Made by a program: the position numbers and the translations under genes. A model generated the notes under the pieces. It did not search any database, had not been told where the DNA came from, and saw nothing but the letters and a program-made list of their open reading frames with translations. A DNA stretch of 13,333 nt, taken from NCBI GenBank assembly GCA_910592205.1, contig CAJVPJ010001012.1, forward strand, positions 1 through 13,333, in the 5' to 3' direction. Source of the DNA: Paraglomus occultum (taxonomy: Eukaryota > Glomeromycota > Glomeromycetes > Paraglomerales > Paraglomeraceae). Each line of letters begins with the position of its first letter. The first letter of the stretch is position 1. Of the stretch, positions 9,281-13,333 are shown in pieces.

Positions 9281-10833
9281 GTTATAGAAGACGAACCCTG
9301 GATTTCAAAAGAAGAATCGAGAACAATAGTCCAGAATGCTATTAATTCTTCACTAAATTATATTCTCAAAGTACGTTAACCCAAAATAAGCTTCTCAAGA
9401 TTCTGCCCAGGTTAGTTATTAGTTTTTTAAAATAAGTTTTATTATAAATCGAATGATTAAGGCGCAAATATTGGTTCATCTCTGAGAAAGTGAGCATAAC
9501 AGTTTAGACATTCTAGTAGTCCGCAAGTAGGGGAGAGCATGACTTCCGTAAGTCTCACTCTTATTTGATAAGACTTGTATTATATGAAATGGCGAATCAG
9601 AAATGGTGATAAAAATCCTCGTCAAGCTCCTTATTCTCGTGATGGTACCTCTGTGGTTAAGTTGTGTTTGTAAGAGAGATTATTTATCTTTGAAACATGA
9701 AATGTCTTATATAATCTCAGAGATCACTAAATTCTATATATTTGGATGTTTTTTTTTCTTATGACCTGTACATATCTTTTTATTTAGGCAAAATTAGCTG
9801 AGGTGTATCAGAAATCTACCGAGACATATCAAACCGTCAGTATTTATCAATCCAATGCATGTTATAGAATTGATTTATTAACAATTGTTACTTATATAGT
9901 TGATAGAAAGCGGTGAATATCAAGAAAACCTCAAAAATGTTCAGGATAATATAAAAACGACAGTAAATAATTTGGTAAGTGATATCTTTATAATAATGTA
10001 TTAATGTTTTACTCAATATTGTTTTTATAAATATTAATATCTACATTTATAGGATCGAGCTATCTCGAGTATCTCTAATGAGCCAAACGAATATATCGCG
10101 CTTAACACCTTTCGCACGATACTCAATGAACTGCTCGACAATATAGTAACGGTAAATCCTATATGGCTCATCGCATCCGGGATTCTCGATACGAGCGGAG
10201 CTGATAATATCTGGTCGAGAATGATAGCGAGTAACGACGCAGTTTATTGCCTTAGCGAAATACCGAATCAATCACATTTTGTGAGGCGATAGGTACAATG
10301 TGTCAGCAATTAATGAATAATGCCAATCTATCGACCAGTTATAATAAGCACAGTTTATCGAACGGGTTAAAAAAATAAGACCTGTTAATATGCCGGTCAT
10401 CGACTGGGAGTCTAATGACCAGGAATCACAGGCCTATGCGGCGCATACCCTTCTAGAGAGTTTGTAAGTTGAAAATTTTTATTCTTTTTGAATAATATAA
10501 CCATGCAGCTTATTAACAGTTATTTTTTAGACGTCACATTTGGGCTAGGGTATTACAAGGTGAAGCCCGAACTATAATGAGGGAACGTATGTAAATATAA
10601 TAATTTCACGTCTCTTTGAAGGTTTTCAATATGGAGAGACGCTTTTTGATACGAGATGGTAAATATAATAGATATATTGTCTTCTTCTTTTAAGGAATTT
10701 TTAACAATTTTTTTTAATAATGTGTTTAGGGCCGAAGAAAAGAGTAAAGCAACCTCAAACCGTGAAAAAATTCGTAAGCCCGATATGCGTATCGTATTGG
10801 CTTTACCACATCCCAAAAAGGCGGAACCTTTGA
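9281..10833 (+). CDS. uncharacterised multi-exon protein, 5' end not found, 3' end uncertain
   Basis: Successive open segments join in phase through plausible introns: 9281-9370, 9788-9835, 9900-9974, 10053-10280, 10354-10463, 10531-10586 and 10730-10833 (TGA). The introns are 417, 64, 78, 73, 67 and 143 bp, all GT...AG; several have GTAAGT or GTATGT donors and TTAAC-type branch sites. The first four junctions are phase 0. The product is at least about 237 residues, acidic and helical at first (VIEDEPWISKEESRTIVQNA, KLAEVYQKSTETYQ, EYQENLKNVQDNIKT), which suggests a coiled coil, then NTFRTILNELLDNI, WLIASGILDTSGADNIW, and a late basic stretch RPKKRVKQ that could be a nuclear localisation signal. 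I do not recognise the family. No ATG begins the first segment, so an upstream exon is missing or was lost. The last exon may instead end at 10773 (GTAAGC donor) and splice to 10848. The part 10146-10280 could alternatively be intronic. Confidence 0.5.
9371..9787 (+). other. unusually long putative intron (417 bp)
   Basis: This interval lies between the phase-0 exon ends CTCAAA|GTACGT and TTTATTTAG|GCAAAA. All other introns in the window are 61-143 bp, so it may hold an exon I missed or an insertion. A short open frame at about 9582-9680 (MKWRIRNGDKNPRQAPYSR) is visible but has no supported splice connection. Confidence 0.35.
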
Positions 10834-10880
10834 AACGTTATTTCTAGAATGCTCACACCCTGTGGCAGACGTTTCATCTC
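10824..10880 (-). pseudogene. possible reverse-transcriptase scrap
   Basis: The minus strand reads EMKRLPQGVSILEITFQRF. The spacing LPQG-V-x6-FQR is that of the conserved 'LPFGLxNAPxxFQR' block of retroelement reverse transcriptases, and the fragment lies just downstream, in the same orientation, of the gag-protease element at 11017-13333, where reverse transcriptase is expected. Only about 19 residues match, no YxDD motif follows, and it overlaps the possible last exon of the plus-strand gene, so chance is a serious alternative. Confidence 0.28.
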
Positions 10881-10958
10881 AGATTGGGTAAAATTAGCGC
10901 GTATGGGTAAAGAAGATCCAAATCTCGGGCTAAATCTGTATTATGTAATAAGCTCCTT

Positions 10959-10990
10959 GAGAGCGACTCTTCGAGTCATGCTCCGCTCTC
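10959..10990. repeat. strong imperfect hairpin
   Basis: Outer arms GAGAGCG (10959-10965) and CGCTCTC (10984-10990) pair perfectly, and inside them GACTC (10965-10969) pairs with GAGTC (10973-10977) around a TTC loop. It sits about 27 bp beyond the last stop of the gag-protease remnant (minus strand), so it could be part of that element's non-coding region, or a transcription or RNA-structure signal. It is not followed by a T-run on either strand. Confidence 0.6.
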
Positions 10991-11016
10991 GCCTATTAGC
11001 TACTACTTAGATAAAT

Positions 11017-11810
11017 CTATCTTTTGTTATCATCTCTGGAAGAGATATGTTCGAGTAGTTTTTCATAACGCATTTGCAACTTTTCACAAAGATCATTTAT
11101 TTCAGCTTTAGACTTGAGAGTAGTATATAGCGATTTTTCTAAAATTTCATAGCTCATGCGTTTTTTTTGAAGTCGAATTGTCAGAATCTAAGCTAAAACC
11201 CACAGGAGCATGCCATTCCTCCAATGGTTCATTATTACCCTCATTACTATTGGCATCCTGTGAAATTTGATCAGATACCAAAGGCTTATTGCAAAGCAAT
11301 GGGACTCCGTCCCTATCATTCTGAGATGCAGTAGCACAATTTACTTCGAGTTTATTCTTGACTTTGTGCATAGTAACCGAAATAATAAAATCTTCTCCAT
11401 TGTAATGAATCTTCATTTTATCATTACCCCAGTCTACAACACATTTATATTTTTTGAGAAGCGGGTTTGGGAATATCAATGTCGGTTTGGGAACTCGAAC
11501 AACGACAAAATCTTCACGTATAGTAAAACATGGAGGAAAATGTTATTGGTAAATTACGAGTGATGCCGATAGATTCCGTTGGAACAGTAGCAACGCCACT
11601 GAGATCATATTTGTCTGATTTATCTATTTTCCCACCTACACGTTTAACAATATCTTCTGATACAATTGCAGGTTCGGCACCACTATCAAGCACTAATACT
11701 GGAATTTTTAAGCGTTTTGATTTTAACTGGTATAGTTGCAATACTTGTGTCAGGTTCTTTCCGGCAGACGAAGTCAATCTCCATAGGATCGTCCAGCGTC
11801 TCCTCTTCAT
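11017..11810 (-). pseudogene. pro: aspartic protease region and coiled-coil tail, frameshifted
   Basis: LDSGAEPAIVSEDIVKRVGG marks a retropepsin-type aspartic protease with its catalytic D in DSGA at 11676-11687. To reach it from the gag frame one base must be skipped at the four-T run 11715-11718 (plus strand). A further shift at the four-A run 11537-11540 leads to the frame with PNPLLKKYKCVVDWGNDKMK and VTMHKVKNKLEVNCAT, and another at the eight-T run 11161-11168 leads to the 43-codon tail MSYEILEKSLYTTLKSKAEI..., a likely coiled coil ending at 11017. Retropepsins process the gag polyprotein; this copy is unlikely to work as one chain. Confidence 0.72.
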
Positions 11811-13267
11811 TATCAGATTCGGGTATCTCTGATATTGGCTCTCGGTAATTTATAAAATCCGGAGTAGTTAAATATTTGTCTTCAGATTTAAGTTTCTCTA
11901 ACTGATGCGGGAGTAAGACCTTTTCGAGCATGTCTAATAAAATTTGACGAATATTCTGCTCAAGGGTAGTCACTTTATTTCGGGACTTATTGCTTTGCAA
12001 TGGGGCTCTGCCCTTACTAGAAGTGGAAACATCTTTCTGTTTAGTCTTATGGGATTTGGGCGTTTTCTTAGAAGACGATTTACTCTTTTGCTTTACCTTT
12101 TTTTTTGATTTAACAGCATTGGTAATTTTCGAGATTTCAGACTCAGTTAAGTCATTCTCAGAATCGGATTCTGATTCAGAACTAGACCCAGAGTCAGAGC
12201 CAGAATTGGAATCATTATCAGAAGAGCTAGCACCAGACTCAGAATCCGAATCTACAGTAGCAAGATTAACCTTACCTTTTTTCTTAGATCTGTTTTTGTT
12301 AGAACGTCTGGACTTGCTTTTCTTTTTATTTTTAGGGCAGTTACGAGATTTATGACCAGTTTTGCCACACTCTGAACATTTGTATAATTTTTTAACAGCA
12401 TGTATTAATTTTGCTTGGTTAATTTCCATTTCCTCAAATTGTAATCTCAAATCTTCAACCGGATCATAGTTCTCTCCAGGTAAACCTGTATCATCCATTA
12501 AATTATCTAAAAAACGATTCATAGAAAGTTCATCAGCTTTTCGTTTCCCCGGTCCCGGGGGTTTCTTCAAAGTTTGCTGTCCTTTAGCGATAGTTTCCTT
12601 CAAACCCATTAAAAATTTTTTGAAATCATTCTGTGAAAGCGTGATCTGGTTCTCCTGAGGTTTAGAAGAGATAGTTTGTGAGCTTGTGTGGATGCCATGA
12701 TAGATTTTACGAAGTTTTCTATTTTATTTTTGGTCATACCTGTGTTGCTTGAGTAATTATCTTTACCATGAGATTTAGACTGTGATTGAGAGGTGACTGG
12801 ATGAGAATTAGGATCGTACTGCCCTAACATCAGTTCCGCCTTCCGTCTTTCAATTTCTTCTAATTTTCGTATTAAGGTAGAAATTGGATGTTCAAGACCA
12901 ATACGAGTTACTTCTAATTTGTTATCATGCGAAATTCCCTTAAAGAATTGTTGTCTAACTAACTCCTCCTGATTCGCTTCTGCTAATACGGGATAAGCTT
13001 GTTTAATCAATCTTTTTAATCTCGAATAAAAACGATTTACTGGATCATTACCCTGGGACAGAGAATGAAATAACAGTTGTGACTTTTCCGCAGTAATAGT
13101 AGGGTACTCGCGTCGGAAGTACCATACGTATATTATCGAAAATTTCAGTTTCCATACATTTTCTTCAAGACACTCAATAGCCTTCTTTCTGGTTACTTCG
13201 TCGCTTTCTTTTTCCATGTCATTTCCAAGAGTGCAGTTGACGATTTCTGGTCATTATTTTTGCCCAT
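11811..13267 (-). pseudogene. gag: gag/nucleocapsid region of the retroelement, frameshifted
   Basis: The likely original start is ATG 13267-13265 (MGKNNDQKSSTALLEMTWKK), but the frame is lost about 20 codons later at the T5 run 13209-13213 (plus strand) and continues in the frame open to 12609 (REYPTITAEKSQLLFHSLSQ, QQFFKGISHDNKLEVTRIGL: capsid-like segments). A second shift near 12682-12690 leads into the frame 12609-11686. That segment holds the zinc knuckle CSECGKTGHKSRNC (C-x2-C-x4-H-x4-C, 12337-12378), a lysine/arginine-rich stretch after it, and a long serine/aspartate/glutamate-rich linker. The knuckle would bind the element's RNA during particle assembly. The broken frame makes a full product unlikely, although the 202- and 307-codon pieces could each still be translated. 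Confidence 0.75.
13232..13255. repeat. 24-bp direct repeat, copy 1 (partner at 13310-13333)
   Basis: TGCAGTTGACGATTTCTGGT and the next four bases recur at 13310-13333 with one mismatch (T to C), spaced exactly 78 bp (26 codons). Copy 1 encodes the NDQKSSTA part of the gag N terminus on the minus strand; copy 2 lies upstream of the gag ATG in the same frame and runs to the window edge, so the repeat may continue outside. Confidence 0.85.
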
Positions 13268-13309
13268 CACCTTTCAACTTATGAATCAGCGGACGGATAA
13301 ATCATTTGT

Positions 13310-13333
13310 TGCAGTTGACGATTTCCGGTCATT
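13310..13333. repeat. 24-bp direct repeat, copy 2 at the window edge
   Basis: Matches 13232-13255 in 23 of 24 bases. It could be one unit of a longer 78-bp tandem array, or a partial duplication of the start of gag. On the minus strand it reads NDRKSSTA and meets a TGA before the gag ATG, so it is not an extension of the protein. Confidence 0.8.

Larger units (their letters stand above)
11017..13333 (-). mobile_element. gag-protease retroelement remnant, 5' part continuing past the right edge
   Basis: The minus strand carries, in order, a gag-like region, a CCHC zinc knuckle, a serine/aspartate-rich linker, a retropepsin-type DSGA protease motif and a short coiled-coil tail ending at TAG 11017-11019. 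No long terminal repeat, integrase or intact reverse transcriptase is visible in the window. The coding path changes frame about five times, so it is a dead copy. From memory the gag and protease resemble families very abundant in Glomeromycotina genomes; I could not test this. Confidence 0.8.

Noticed and set aside
10047-10271. Minus-strand 74-codon open frame
   Set aside because: Antisense to an exon of the unknown plus-strand gene, whose phasing across several introns is more convincing.
10656-10847. Plus-strand 63-codon open frame ending KKAEPLKRYF
   Set aside because: It starts inside a predicted intron, and its frame does not join the preceding exon through the GTGTTTAG acceptor; the other frame, with RPKKRVKQ, does.
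10849-11010. 53-codon plus-strand frame beginning MLTPCGRRFISDWVKLARMG
   Set aside because: No splice link to the gene upstream keeps this frame, and it overlaps the hairpin and the possible reverse-transcriptase scrap.
11990-12355. Plus-strand 121-codon open frame rich in leucine, serine and glutamate
   Set aside because: It is the complement of the serine/aspartate-rich and lysine-rich gag linker; low-complexity sequence often opens the opposite frame.
1-13333. tRNA, rRNA, CRISPR array or phage-defence genes
   Set aside because: No cloverleaf, rRNA core, or regularly spaced repeat array was seen, and the window is eukaryotic nuclear DNA.

Overview
This looks like nuclear DNA from a fungus. 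It is AT-rich by eye, the genes are cut by many short introns (mostly 60-110 bp, GT...AG), and one gene encodes a eukaryote-type 5-oxoprolinase with the length I recall for the fungal enzyme. A degenerate gag-protease retroelement at the right end resembles, from memory, families that are abundant in arbuscular mycorrhizal fungi (Glomeromycotina). That lineage call is inference only.

Layout, left to right. Positions 1-138 hold a short open frame that could be the 3' end of a gene cut by the window edge. 139-1572 is mostly AT-rich non-coding DNA with a relic of a pogo/Tigger-like (DDE_1) transposase on the minus strand near 918-1058. 1573-2697 (+) is a four-exon gene for a 301-residue protein, tentatively a subunit of the RNA polymerase I upstream activation factor (Rrn9-like). 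Converging on it, 8111-2881 (-) is an intact 18-exon 5-oxoprolinase gene; its spliced frame is exactly 1286 codons plus stop. It includes exons of 16, 23 and 35 nt and two introns that are multiples of three with no in-frame stop.

8112-9125 is AT-rich spacer with a possible CCAAT box upstream of the oxoprolinase and a small tandem/inverted repeat cluster. 9126-9257 (+) encodes an unmistakable piece of the C-terminal part of mitochondrial cytochrome c oxidase subunit 1, so it is most likely a nuclear insertion of mitochondrial DNA. Just downstream, about 9281-10833 (+), lies a multi-exon gene of unknown function whose first exon I could not find. 10824-10990 has a possible reverse-transcriptase scrap (minus strand) and a strong hairpin. 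11017-13333 (-) is a gag-protease retroelement broken by about five single-base frameshifts, most of them in homopolymer runs, which continues past the right edge.

Functionally, the oxoprolinase is housekeeping glutathione turnover (gamma-glutamyl cycle). Nothing indicates an operon-like or cluster relationship between the genes. I see no clear new biological system; the most notable items are the COX1 fragment abutting an uncharacterised gene, the micro-exon structure of the oxoprolinase, and the decayed elements.
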